The notes under the pieces were generated by a model that was given only the letters and a program-made list of their open reading frames with translations, had not been told where the DNA came from and did no database searches. The position numbers and the translations under genes were made by a program. From Bacteroidota bacterium (GTDB lineage Bacteria; Bacteroidota; Bacteroidia; Bacteroidales; GCA-2748055), in contig JAAEOI010000371.1 of NCBI GenBank assembly GCA_024244665.1, positions 1 through 20,880 of the forward strand: 20,880 nt of DNA. Direction: 5' to 3'. Of this stretch, positions 1 to 8,529 are shown piece by piece; within the stretch, counting starts at the first letter, position 1, and each line of letters begins with the position of its first letter.

Positions 1-41
1 CAGGCCTGCAACATAGGTGGTCAGAAGAAAAAGGAAAATTT

Positions 42-1865
42 CTATTTCAGGTTTGCCGAGGTATCAGGTGCAGTGCCAAAATCGATCGGGGTGAACCGGA
101 TGGCGGCCAGTTCGGAAAGAACCGGGTCTCCGTTTACAAGAGAGACCGATATTTTGTGCAGTCCGGCCGTCTTGAAATTCATCCAGCCCATGGGGTAGGA
201 GGTGAATATGTGTGATGAATTTTGCTGGTTCTGTACCTTATCCCCTTCATCCGATTCTATCGACCAGACCAGGCGGCCGGAGCCGGCATAGGTGAGTTCC
301 ACCAGGTAGTCGCCCGGTTCAATCACATTCACTTCCCAGGTGGCTTTGGCTCCCTCTTCCCATTTATGGATATTATGGACCAGTTTCCATTCGCCGAATT
401 TCTCCATCCATCTCTTTCGCTGGGTACTGCATTTTTTGGCTTCCGCAAATTCAGTGCTAATCTCTGAGCTCAGTACCGGATCCAGGGCATGCTTAGAATC
501 CACCTCGGGTTCACCCTTGATTTTCAGTTCAATCACTGAAACAAAATCCTCAGGTTCTTCCAATGGCAGATTTATGACTATACATTGCGCTTCCCTTGAA
601 TAGGAAATTTCTGATTTGACATTTCCGTCCAGTAAATGTATGGAGTTGATCTCATTCCTTAGTCCCGGAAGATAAAGCGTTCCATCCTGAGGCCAGTCAT
701 ATACCGAAAGAAAGAGTGAAGAACCCTGCCGGACCACATCACCCCATGGAAGTTCATGCTGCCAGGGAGATGAGCCAGCTCCATAAATCACCTGGGGGTA
801 TGTTGCAATCCATTCACCGGATGCCTGAAGTGACCGTACTGCGTGCTCCGGTATCGAGCCGTCTGCTTTGGGACCCACATTAAGCATGTAGGTTCCTCCC
901 CGTGCCACAGTGGAGATTAACCTTTTCAGAATCTCTTCGGGTGATTTCCAGTTTTCATCATACCAGGCATATCCCCATGAATCATTGGTTACATCCACCG
1001 TTTCCCACAGGCCATCCACATTCTGATGTGGGATTTCCATATCCCCCAGAGTCTGGTAATCGCCGAGGCCATAACCGATCCTGCCTGAAACAAAGGCTTC
1101 GGACTGGTTTTTATGCACCAGGTCCATAAGCTGCTCGGCATAATCCTTTGGCATCCCTGCAGGTGTGTCAAACCATATCAGGACCATATCGCCATATTGG
1201 GTGGTGATCTCATCCACCTGGGGAAGACACTTGTTCTGAAAATAATCATTGAAAGTAAGCGAATCTCCTTTCTTATTATATTGTGGACCACCGTTACCAC
1301 CCGGGGCTGTCCAGTCCTGGTTCTGGGAATAATAGAAGCCGAAACCCAGCCCCTCTTTTTCACAGGCCCTGGCCAGTTCCTTCATGGGATCCCGGCCAAA
1401 AGGTGTGGCATCCACAATATTAAAATCGCTCACCTTTGAATCATACATGGCAAAACCGTCATGGTGTTTGCTGGTAATGATAATGTATTTCATTCCGGCA
1501 TTTTTGGCCAGGCCAGCGATGGCATCGGCATCAAAATTTACCGGGTTAAAATCCCTGGCTATTTTTTTGTATTCCTCCACGGGAATACCGGCCCTCCTGG
1601 GATTCATAATCCATTCCGCGATTCCGTAATATGTGGAATCATTGTACTGGTTGGCCAGTTGGGAATAGAGTCCCCAGTGAATGAACATGGCATATTTTCC
1701 ATCCCGGAATAATTCTCCACGATGGGCCTCAGCCTCCCTGACAGGTGCCTCTTGTCCACCCCAGGTTCGATCCATTCTTTGATGCTCCTGGCTGAACATG
1801 GAGAGCTGACAAAAAATCAACAGGATCAGGCATAGGGTGAATCCTTTAAGTCTGAAATCTGCCAT
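42..1865 (-). CDS. GH29 alpha-L-fucosidase with C-terminal beta-sandwich module
   Basis: Retaining exo-alpha-L-fucosidase that removes terminal L-fucose from glycans. Residues 1-25 form a Sec signal peptide (hydrophobic core LCLILLIFC, then SMFSQ). No convincing lipobox is present, so periplasmic or secreted. The GH29 (beta/alpha)8 domain spans about 40-365. It includes FIHWGLYS (61-68), the KHHDGF motif (133-138), the likely nucleophile Asp223 in LIWFDTPAG, and LWETVDVTNDSWGY (286-299) followed by GGTYMLNVGP. Glu288 or Glu277 is the candidate acid/base, not decidable without alignment. Residues 365-450 resemble the usual C-terminal beta domain. Residues about 500-596 form an extra sandwich ending IRFTPID, like the end of the FAS1 protein at 8530-10098. 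It is the last gene of the operon and starts 3 bp after the SusD-2 stop. It is the only clear catalytic gene in the operon, which points to a fucose-containing substrate. Family assignment is very secure; linkage specificity is unknown. Confidence 0.95.
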   Translation of the reverse strand: MADFRLKGFTLCLILLIFCQLSMFSQEHQRMDRTWGGQEAPVREAEAHRGELFRDGKYAMFIHWGLYSQLANQYNDSTYYGIAEWIMNPRRAGIPVEEYKKIARDFNPVNFDADAIAGLAKNAGMKYIIITSKHHDGFAMYDSKVSDFNIVDATPFGRDPMKELARACEKEGLGFGFYYSQNQDWTAPGGNGGPQYNKKGDSLTFNDYFQNKCLPQVDEITTQYGDMVLIWFDTPAGMPKDYAEQLMDLVHKNQSEAFVSGRIGYGLGDYQTLGDMEIPHQNVDGLWETVDVTNDSWGYAWYDENWKSPEEILKRLISTVARGGTYMLNVGPKADGSIPEHAVRSLQASGEWIATYPQVIYGAGSSPWQHELPWGDVVRQGSSLFLSVYDWPQDGTLYLPGLRNEINSIHLLDGNVKSEISYSREAQCIVINLPLEEPEDFVSVIELKIKGEPEVDSKHALDPVLSSEISTEFAEAKKCSTQRKRWMEKFGEWKLVHNIHKWEEGAKATWEVNVIEPGDYLVELTYAGSGRLVWSIESDEGDKVQNQQNSSHIFTSYPMGWMNFKTAGLHKISVSLVNGDPVLSELAAIRFTPIDFGTAPDTSANLK

Positions 1866-1868
1866 GGC

Positions 1869-3752
1869 TTACTTTAAGTTTATATACCAGTTATCCTCTA
1901 TCATCAGATGTTCCCTGACCTGTTCTCTAACTGGTGGTGCAAATTTGGCAGCCACCCTGTCGGCCAGGTAGGAGGGATCATCCCTTCGCTTTGCAATGCG
2001 CATGAGGTCATAAAAGCGTTCTCCCTCAAAGGCCATTTCCCTGATCCTCTCCTCCATAATTTGGTCTTCAACGTATATCTGTTTGGCAAAAAGGTTGCCT
2101 GTATAGTCCAGGTATCCGCTTACTTCATTGTCAATGGGATCATGGATGTAGATGGGATCCGTCAGGGAGATGGCTTCAATGCCGGACCCAAATCCCGCAC
2201 GTCCACGTACCCCCTGAGACTTTGGTTCGAAATCATAGGTTCCATCATTTAAAACAGCCAGGCTTTCAAACACATCCGGCTTTACAATGCCGTTTCCATC
2301 GGGGAATCTCCAACGGGCAAATATCTCTGCATAATATAAGTGGATTCCTGCCGCCCTGTAAATGGGGAAGTTTGCATCCTGGTCAAAACTACTCTTATCG
2401 AGGGTGTACTTGTAGACTACTGTATCTACCCCTGCCATCAATTCCCTGAGTGCTGGTTTATTCCGTTTGGACTTCAGCTCCAGCATATCTCTCACCTCCA
2501 GGTTTGTCATAATTATTCCATTCCTCTGATAGACATATGAAACATTGGGTCCACGATAGAAATCCCCTTGAGTCCCAGGATAATTGGAGTGTTCGGGATC
2601 CAGGTAGGTTAAACTATAATTATCGTCATTCTCTACGCGCCCGTAATTGCTCCATATGTGTTCCCACGATTCGATAGCAGTGGCAGTAGGTTTCAGCATG
2701 TACTGGTTGGGAGATTGGGTGGAAAAAAGGTACTGCAGGAGGTTTTGCTGCTGAAAGCTTTTATTGAACCACAAGGTCATAATGTGCTCCTCGGTATAAA
2801 TTCCTGTGAAAATGTACTTCCAATTGCTCCTGCTGAATAGAGCATCCAATCCATATCTTATATACGGTCCATCAAGGACATTGTATCGCTGAAAGCGCAT
2901 GATCTGGTCAAAATGCTGTACCGCCATTCCATAATTTCCAATCCCCATGTACATCTGTCCCAGGAGGCTATGCATGGCAAAACGGTTCCATATGGTCACA
3001 TCCCAGGAGGCATCCTCATTGACCAGGTTATGAATCACACCCACCAATTTGATCTTTTCCTTAAGCTGATTGCTAAAGGTGTCAACAATGGCCGGAAGAT
3101 CAAGATACATTCGCTCCAGTACCACGGTATCTCCATAAATGGTATCATTGACATATCCGTCCTGTCCATAAATAATTGTAACTGGGTTGATAACAGTTTT
3201 ACTCTGGGAAACATATTCGCTAATCTCTTCAGCTGTGGTAAGGGAAGGCCACACATAGGGCACCTCCTTAAATATTTTGACGGCATTAAAATATGCCCAT
3301 GCACGCATGCATAGAACCTCTCCGTAGAGGCGATCATAGATGTTGGCAGTAGTGTCTTTCAATACTTCGGGATGTTCCTGTTCAAGCCTGGTTGACAGTC
3401 GGTTACATGCGCCAATAAGCCTGTAGAAATTCAGAGGGGATGCATATTTATTCCCCTGGCTTACCTGGTGCAAATTTATTTCAATCAGGTCCCGATCAGC
3501 ATTTTCCGTTACAGTTAACAGATCACCCCGCAATTCACCCAGAACCACAAGTTGAGTAACAAGCTCCTGCTGCAGTGCATAGAGCCCTAACTCCGCTGCC
3601 CTGTACTCGTTCCAATCCTGGAAATAGCTATTTTCATCAACGATTAAAGCTTGCTCCGGATCGAAAAACTTTTCACAGGATACCGATAAAATGAACACTG
3701 CAACAAGCAGGAAGGCTAATGAGTGACTTATATGTGGGATTTTGATATTCAT
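1869..3752 (-). CDS. SusD/RagB-family outer-membrane glycan-binding lipoprotein (SusD-2, long form)
   Basis: Surface lipoprotein that caps its SusC partner and binds glycan for import. The signal peptide ends in SVSC with Cys26, followed by acidic residues (CEKFFDPEQ) of the kind that favour surface export in Bacteroidota. The N-terminal SusD-like region carries LGELRGDL (71-78), found at the same position in the other SusD here. A TPR-like helical region follows (GEVLCMRAWAYFNAVKIF, then GQMYMGIGNYGMAVQHFDQI). The C-terminal RagB signature EERIREMAFEGERFYDLMR lies at 567-585. At 627 residues it is longer than most family members (about 450-600). The extra length is mainly an insert at about 175-225 and a long loop at about 330-420. 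It starts 12 bp downstream of SusC-2, the usual susC-susD order, and precedes the fucosidase by 3 bp. Family is secure; ligand unknown. Confidence 0.93.
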   Translation of the reverse strand: MNIKIPHISHSLAFLLVAVFILSVSCEKFFDPEQALIVDENSYFQDWNEYRAAELGLYALQQELVTQLVVLGELRGDLLTVTENADRDLIEINLHQVSQGNKYASPLNFYRLIGACNRLSTRLEQEHPEVLKDTTANIYDRLYGEVLCMRAWAYFNAVKIFKEVPYVWPSLTTAEEISEYVSQSKTVINPVTIIYGQDGYVNDTIYGDTVVLERMYLDLPAIVDTFSNQLKEKIKLVGVIHNLVNEDASWDVTIWNRFAMHSLLGQMYMGIGNYGMAVQHFDQIMRFQRYNVLDGPYIRYGLDALFSRSNWKYIFTGIYTEEHIMTLWFNKSFQQQNLLQYLFSTQSPNQYMLKPTATAIESWEHIWSNYGRVENDDNYSLTYLDPEHSNYPGTQGDFYRGPNVSYVYQRNGIIMTNLEVRDMLELKSKRNKPALRELMAGVDTVVYKYTLDKSSFDQDANFPIYRAAGIHLYYAEIFARWRFPDGNGIVKPDVFESLAVLNDGTYDFEPKSQGVRGRAGFGSGIEAISLTDPIYIHDPIDNEVSGYLDYTGNLFAKQIYVEDQIMEERIREMAFEGERFYDLMRIAKRRDDPSYLADRVAAKFAPPVREQVREHLMIEDNWYINLK

Positions 3753-3764
3753 TTGATACTGATT

Positions 3765-6700
3765 TTATAATCCAAGCTTGATTCCAACCATTAATTTCCT
3801 GGTAAGCGGCATGAGGCCATAGTCAATTCCCTGTTCCATAGTATGGTAAGAGACTGCAAATTCCGGATCATATCCCAGGTAATTTGATATTGTGATAAGG
3901 TTTGTTCCGGTGATGTAGAACTCTGCATCCCGGAAGAAAAGGAATTTGTCCGGAATCCTACAGCTCAGGGTGAGATGTTTCAGACGCAGATAACTACCGT
4001 CTTCAATCCACCTTGATGAGAATTCTGCATTTCCGGTGGGATCATCCCAGGAAGCCCGGGGGATATCAGTTTCATGACCATCATATTGCCATCGTTGCAA
4101 AACATTGGTACTCTGGTTTGTCAGATCAGACATCTTCTCATTTTGTGATCGCACGTAATTGTAAACATCGTTTCCGCTTACAAATTGAATGCTCCCACTG
4201 AGGCTCCAGATACCGTAGGTGAATGATGTGGATGCAGAACCATAGAGGTCTGGCAGGGGTGATCCAATCATTGTTTTGTCGTAATTATCAATGATGCCAT
4301 CCGGTTCTCCGCCGGGCCCTGACAGGTCAAGGAAGCGGGCATCTCCTGCTCCAAAAACGATACCTCTTTCATTGCGTATATTCGCATCTTCTGCATCCTG
4401 CTGGGAGGAGAATACTCCATCATACTGGTAACCGTAAAAATTCAGGAGTGCTTCCCCTTTTCTGGATAGAAAGGCCCCCCCATGGAAATCAGTAATAATT
4501 TCATCATTGCTGATTTCCATGATTTCGTTCTCAGATCCCGATAGATTCAGACCAAGGTCCCAATGAAATTTGCCTCTTGTAATGATCCTGGTGAATGCTG
4601 CAAATTCCCATCCTTTGTTGCTCAGTGATCCATTATTGTTGGCTACGGTCTTATATCCAGCATAGTAAAACTGGGGTTCATAAACCAGGAGATTGTCAGT
4701 TCTGCCAGAGTAGTAATCGAAGGAGAGAGATACCCTGTTTGCAAAAAGAGACAGGTCAACCCCGGGATTCAATTGTGTTCCTGTTTCAAATCTGATAGTC
4801 CGGTCTGACAGGTTCCCGGGAACCATCCCGGACGATTCCCGGTAAAGCTTGATCTGGTAAAAACGCAGTGCATTTTCATTGCCAATATCATCATTTCCTG
4901 CACGGCCCCAGGTAAGCCTGAGTTTCAGATCCTCCAGCCATGAATAATTCTTCAGGAATGATTCATTTGATATTCGCCATGCAGCACCGGCCGAGTAGAA
5001 CAGTCCGAATGGTACATCACCAAGCATGATCAAATCATCGGATCCCTGCAGTTGATAGGCATTCCTGCCTATACGAGTTGAGGTTTCAGACACCAATCCT
5101 GCATGGGCCATATAACGGTCTCTGAAGATGTAGTTTATACGGCTGTATATCCCAAGCCTGTTCCATTTTGTGGATTGTCCTCCAAGTTCACGCAGGTAGG
5201 AAGTACCGCTGGTCAGGCTGCGATATTCATCATTTTTATTGGAGTTTTTGGCAATCCCCCAATCCTCCTCAAAACTGTTTGTATTGAGCCTGAAACCCGC
5301 TGTGGCAATAATTTTATGCTGGTTTCCAATCTCTTTGTTGTAGGTGAGGTTGTTATCATTATAGATTGAGAACAGGTAGTCTTTCAGAGATTTAGCAGCA
5401 TTAAATGTCTCAATGTTATAGTAGAGCTCCATTCCATGATTGGGCATGAAGATTAGCTCATCAATTGCATTTACGTTGATACCAAAAAGTGATTTCCATT
5501 TCAGGTTTTCAGTCACATCACCTTCCAGACGGATGGATGTGAGGAAGCGATAGTTTTTATTTCTCGCAGAGAATCCATTGATGGTGACTGCCGGATTGCT
5601 CACGCCAAGTTCGTCCACATCCGAGTAGCTTATTAATTGCTGTCCCTCATCATCAAAATCGAAAGGAAACATTAAAGGAGTCTTATGCAGCGCAGTCAGA
5701 ATGGGACTGGTCTGTTCTGACCTGGTTGATTCTTTAAGTTTTGAATCGGTCCTGGTAAGATTGGAGCTCACATACAACCTTAGCCATTTGAACAGCGTAA
5801 ATGTTCCCACAAAGCGCACATTGAACCTGTTATAGCTTGTATTGTTTACAATCCCATTGTGGTTCAGGTAGCCCACAGAAAGGCCATATCGTGCAATCTG
5901 ATCACCTCCCATGATACGCAGATAAAAATCACTGAAGAGGTTGTTGGAAAATACTTCATTTTGCCAGTTGGTATTATTCCCATACCTGAGATAATTGGGA
6001 TCAGATGGATCGGTATATAGTCCCGGATACATCCCAGGCAGGTTCTCTTCCCATTGACCCGAAGTATTAAGCACTTCATGGGCAAGGCTCTTATATTGAA
6101 GTGCATTCAGCTGAGGTATTTGTCCAGGTGAGGAGCTCACTCCTGTTCTGAGACTGAAATCGATGATGGTCCTGACCTCAGTTGGTTTCAGGGTTTCTAT
6201 CATCACCACTCCGTTACTTCCCCTCATTCCGAAAGCAGAACCTGCTGCAAAATCTTTCAACACAGTCATACTGGTGATGTCATTGGGATCAAGTGATGTA
6301 AGTGGATTATAACTATATCCGTCTGTAAGTGGATTAAAAATCCCCGGAGATTCCAGGGGCAGTCCGTCAATCACATACAGGGGCTGATTGTTTGTATTCA
6401 TTGATTTGATCCCGCGGAGATAATTTACAACACCACTTCCCGGCATTCCTGAATGGTGGATCGAGTAAGCACCTGCAATATTGCCCTGAAAAGATTCATC
6501 AATGGTCTGAGCTGTGACCCTGTGCAGTGATCCAGTCTGAATGCTTTGTGCTGAGGATAATAAGTCCCGCTTATGTTCTTCATTGAAAATATTTTGCACA
6601 AGATCATCACCGGATGCCAGGTCCGATGGAGTCATCAAAATCCTGATGGTCTCCCGTCCATTCAGATAGACTCTTTTCGTTTTGTATAGCTCCGCCGGGG

Positions 6701-6938
6701 AGATTATAAGCCACTGCTGTGCAGTGGGTGCAGAGAGGGTGAACTTTCCACTGCTGTCACTGATAACAGGGTCCGCCAAAACTCCCTCAAGGCTTATTGA
6801 AATTCCACCGAGGGCTTCTCCTCTTTCATCCATCACCATTCCATTAATCCGGATGGGATCCTGGGCAGAGCAGGGTAATGTAATGGTACCTGTAAAAAGT
6901 ACAATTAAGCATGCTGATATATATAGAATCCTGGACAT
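3765..6938 (-). CDS. SusC/RagA-family TonB-dependent outer-membrane transporter (SusC-2, divergent)
   Basis: TonB-dependent beta-barrel transporter for oligosaccharide uptake, partner of the SusD-2 encoded just downstream. The signal peptide ends near PCSAQ (about residue 26). Residues 28-105 form a carboxypeptidase-regulatory-like domain (INGMVMDERGEALGGISISL). The plug spans about 120-255, with YLRGIKSM and PLYVIDGLPL. The rest is a 22-strand-type barrel ending MVGIKLGL. The SusC landmark that usually reads close to VLKDASAAAIYGSRGANGV is altered here to VLKDFAAGSAFGMRGSNGV (226-244). No typical EEVVVTG-like box was seen between the regulatory domain and the plug. The EF-hand-like motif near the C-terminus (GPGGEPDGIIDNYDKTMIG) is also shortened. 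At 1057 residues the length is normal and the frame is intact. The start lies 17 bp after the upstream FAS1 gene. Family is secure; divergence from SusC-1 is seen directly. Confidence 0.94.
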   Translation of the reverse strand: MSRILYISACLIVLFTGTITLPCSAQDPIRINGMVMDERGEALGGISISLEGVLADPVISDSSGKFTLSAPTAQQWLIISPAELYKTKRVYLNGRETIRILMTPSDLASGDDLVQNIFNEEHKRDLLSSAQSIQTGSLHRVTAQTIDESFQGNIAGAYSIHHSGMPGSGVVNYLRGIKSMNTNNQPLYVIDGLPLESPGIFNPLTDGYSYNPLTSLDPNDITSMTVLKDFAAGSAFGMRGSNGVVMIETLKPTEVRTIIDFSLRTGVSSSPGQIPQLNALQYKSLAHEVLNTSGQWEENLPGMYPGLYTDPSDPNYLRYGNNTNWQNEVFSNNLFSDFYLRIMGGDQIARYGLSVGYLNHNGIVNNTSYNRFNVRFVGTFTLFKWLRLYVSSNLTRTDSKLKESTRSEQTSPILTALHKTPLMFPFDFDDEGQQLISYSDVDELGVSNPAVTINGFSARNKNYRFLTSIRLEGDVTENLKWKSLFGINVNAIDELIFMPNHGMELYYNIETFNAAKSLKDYLFSIYNDNNLTYNKEIGNQHKIIATAGFRLNTNSFEEDWGIAKNSNKNDEYRSLTSGTSYLRELGGQSTKWNRLGIYSRINYIFRDRYMAHAGLVSETSTRIGRNAYQLQGSDDLIMLGDVPFGLFYSAGAAWRISNESFLKNYSWLEDLKLRLTWGRAGNDDIGNENALRFYQIKLYRESSGMVPGNLSDRTIRFETGTQLNPGVDLSLFANRVSLSFDYYSGRTDNLLVYEPQFYYAGYKTVANNNGSLSNKGWEFAAFTRIITRGKFHWDLGLNLSGSENEIMEISNDEIITDFHGGAFLSRKGEALLNFYGYQYDGVFSSQQDAEDANIRNERGIVFGAGDARFLDLSGPGGEPDGIIDNYDKTMIGSPLPDLYGSASTSFTYGIWSLSGSIQFVSGNDVYNYVRSQNEKMSDLTNQSTNVLQRWQYDGHETDIPRASWDDPTGNAEFSSRWIEDGSYLRLKHLTLSCRIPDKFLFFRDAEFYITGTNLITISNYLGYDPEFAVSYHTMEQGIDYGLMPLTRKLMVGIKLGL

Positions 6939-6955
6939 ATTCTGGTTTTATCTTG

Positions 6956-8518
6956 CTAGTAATCAGGTATAAGTTTTACGTAGTCAATATTAAAGCCATT
7001 GGTGCTGTTTGCACCGGGCCCCTTGTATTCAAAGCGGATTGTCACATCACCGTATTCAGTAATGTGATCTACCCAGTAATCCCGCATATTAAAGCCTCCT
7101 TCGGCCAGGAAACGCTCGCCGGTTACAGAGACCACTGACTGTTTCAGGTCATTGGTGTCAAATTCAGTGTACACATTGCCCCATTTATCCTGGTATTCCA
7201 ATACCTGACCATTCACGTATACAGAAAATAAGCCGGATGGTCTTGAATTGGCCCGCCATTCAAGCCTGTATCGCATTGGGAAGAGGTCCGTAAAGGTATA
7301 TTCAACATTGTATTCGCCGGCATAATCTCTCACAAAAGTAAGGTTGACCAGGGCACCTCCTGAAGCTACCTCGGCCTCCAATCTCTCCGGCTCTATGACC
7401 GCTCCCCAGACTCTGACATCCTCTTTCCATGCATATTTACCGGCCCCGATCTCACTAATCATATCTTCACCTTCCCGTACAACTGACCCTCTGAACAGGG
7501 TATCATGAATTGTAAAATCCCTGTAAAGGAATCCTACTCCATTGCTACAGATGGTCCTTGAATCCGGATCAATCTTCTCCGCTTCAACCACCACTGTATC
7601 CCCTTTGATGTTTTTGACCCTGCCTGCTTCCAGCTTCTCGTAGGAAAGGATGCCATCAAACATGGCGTTTTCTGTTACAGTGGGCAGAAACACATTGTTT
7701 TGCCATGTTGCGGGAATATCTTCATGGTCTGTGATGCTGCCCCCAAGCCTGGCAGCCATATCATCCAGGGCCAGGTCATATTGTTCCTGTGTGAACAGGA
7801 TGAAGGTGGCATTCTTGTCCCGGAATTCCTTGCTTATGGGAAAAAACTCATCTTCGAAAAGGTTCACCATACCAAATACAGAATCATAAACTGTGTTCCC
7901 CAGGTCATCGAAACCAATGGGAGTACTCAGGCTTCGATCGAGAAAGATGGAGTCCTTGGAATCGATGTACTCCTTCAGTACATAACTATTCTGAGCTGTG
8001 AATTCGTACAAATTCCGTTTAGGAACAGCAACCTGTGAGATCTCATAGTATTTCCCATCCAGGTAGAGGGGACTGGCGTATTCCATGGGGCTGCCATCAA
8101 AGGTATATCCCTCTGCAACCCTCTCAATAAGTGCGAATTTTCCGGAGGATGTCAACATTCTCCTCCAGTTTTGAACACTCTTGTCCATAAAGATGGATTG
8201 TATAATGTGATACCTAAGAAGAGTCTGCATCATCGTTGTGGTATCTGAAAGTGCAGAGAAGGCTTCATTGGTGGGAACAAACAAAGTATATACCCGCTCA
8301 GCCTGGAAGAGGCTGTCAAGACCCTCTGTTTCAATCAGGGATACAAAGGTGGAGTAGTCAGGATTCTCTTTGACGGCATCCCAGACTTTCATGTTGATTT
8401 GGTCCTCCTGGCTGGTATAATGATCCTCCCAGGGAGGATTACATGACTGTATCAACATGATGCCTAACAACAATGCAAGCCCTGTATATATCTTAAATGT
8501 TCTCATTTTGCTAGCCAT
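6956..8518 (-). CDS. FAS1 (fasciclin) domain lipoprotein with C-terminal beta-sandwich
   Basis: Predicted outer-membrane lipoprotein. The signal peptide ends LIQSC (Cys26, counted from the ATG at 8518). A second ATG four codons in (8506) is an equally possible start. The first FAS1 domain covers about 43-165, with the signature RVYTLFVPTNEAFSAL (75-90) and a leucine-rich helix leading to LLRYHIIQ. A more degenerate FAS1-like domain follows at about 172-350 (NATFILFTQEQYDLALDDM). Residues about 380-520 form a separate beta-rich module (GEYNVEYTF, then GFNIDYVKLIPDY), probably a carbohydrate-binding-like sandwich. It starts 11 bp after the preceding FAS1 gene and sits 17 bp before SusC-2, so it probably works with the uptake complex. 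FAS1 domains generally mediate adhesion or ligand binding and have no known catalysis. A surface glycan-binding role, like that of SusE/F, is inferred from context only. Confidence 0.85.
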   Translation of the reverse strand: MASKMRTFKIYTGLALLLGIMLIQSCNPPWEDHYTSQEDQINMKVWDAVKENPDYSTFVSLIETEGLDSLFQAERVYTLFVPTNEAFSALSDTTTMMQTLLRYHIIQSIFMDKSVQNWRRMLTSSGKFALIERVAEGYTFDGSPMEYASPLYLDGKYYEISQVAVPKRNLYEFTAQNSYVLKEYIDSKDSIFLDRSLSTPIGFDDLGNTVYDSVFGMVNLFEDEFFPISKEFRDKNATFILFTQEQYDLALDDMAARLGGSITDHEDIPATWQNNVFLPTVTENAMFDGILSYEKLEAGRVKNIKGDTVVVEAEKIDPDSRTICSNGVGFLYRDFTIHDTLFRGSVVREGEDMISEIGAGKYAWKEDVRVWGAVIEPERLEAEVASGGALVNLTFVRDYAGEYNVEYTFTDLFPMRYRLEWRANSRPSGLFSVYVNGQVLEYQDKWGNVYTEFDTNDLKQSVVSVTGERFLAEGGFNMRDYWVDHITEYGDVTIRFEYKGPGANSTNGFNIDYVKLIPDY

Positions 8519-8529
8519 TCTCGACAGTT

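Noticed and set aside
1..41. Possible start of another minus-strand gene (ATG at 14) or a terminator after the fucosidase
   Set aside because: Only four codons are visible, and no ribosome-binding site or hairpin with a T-run can be supported.
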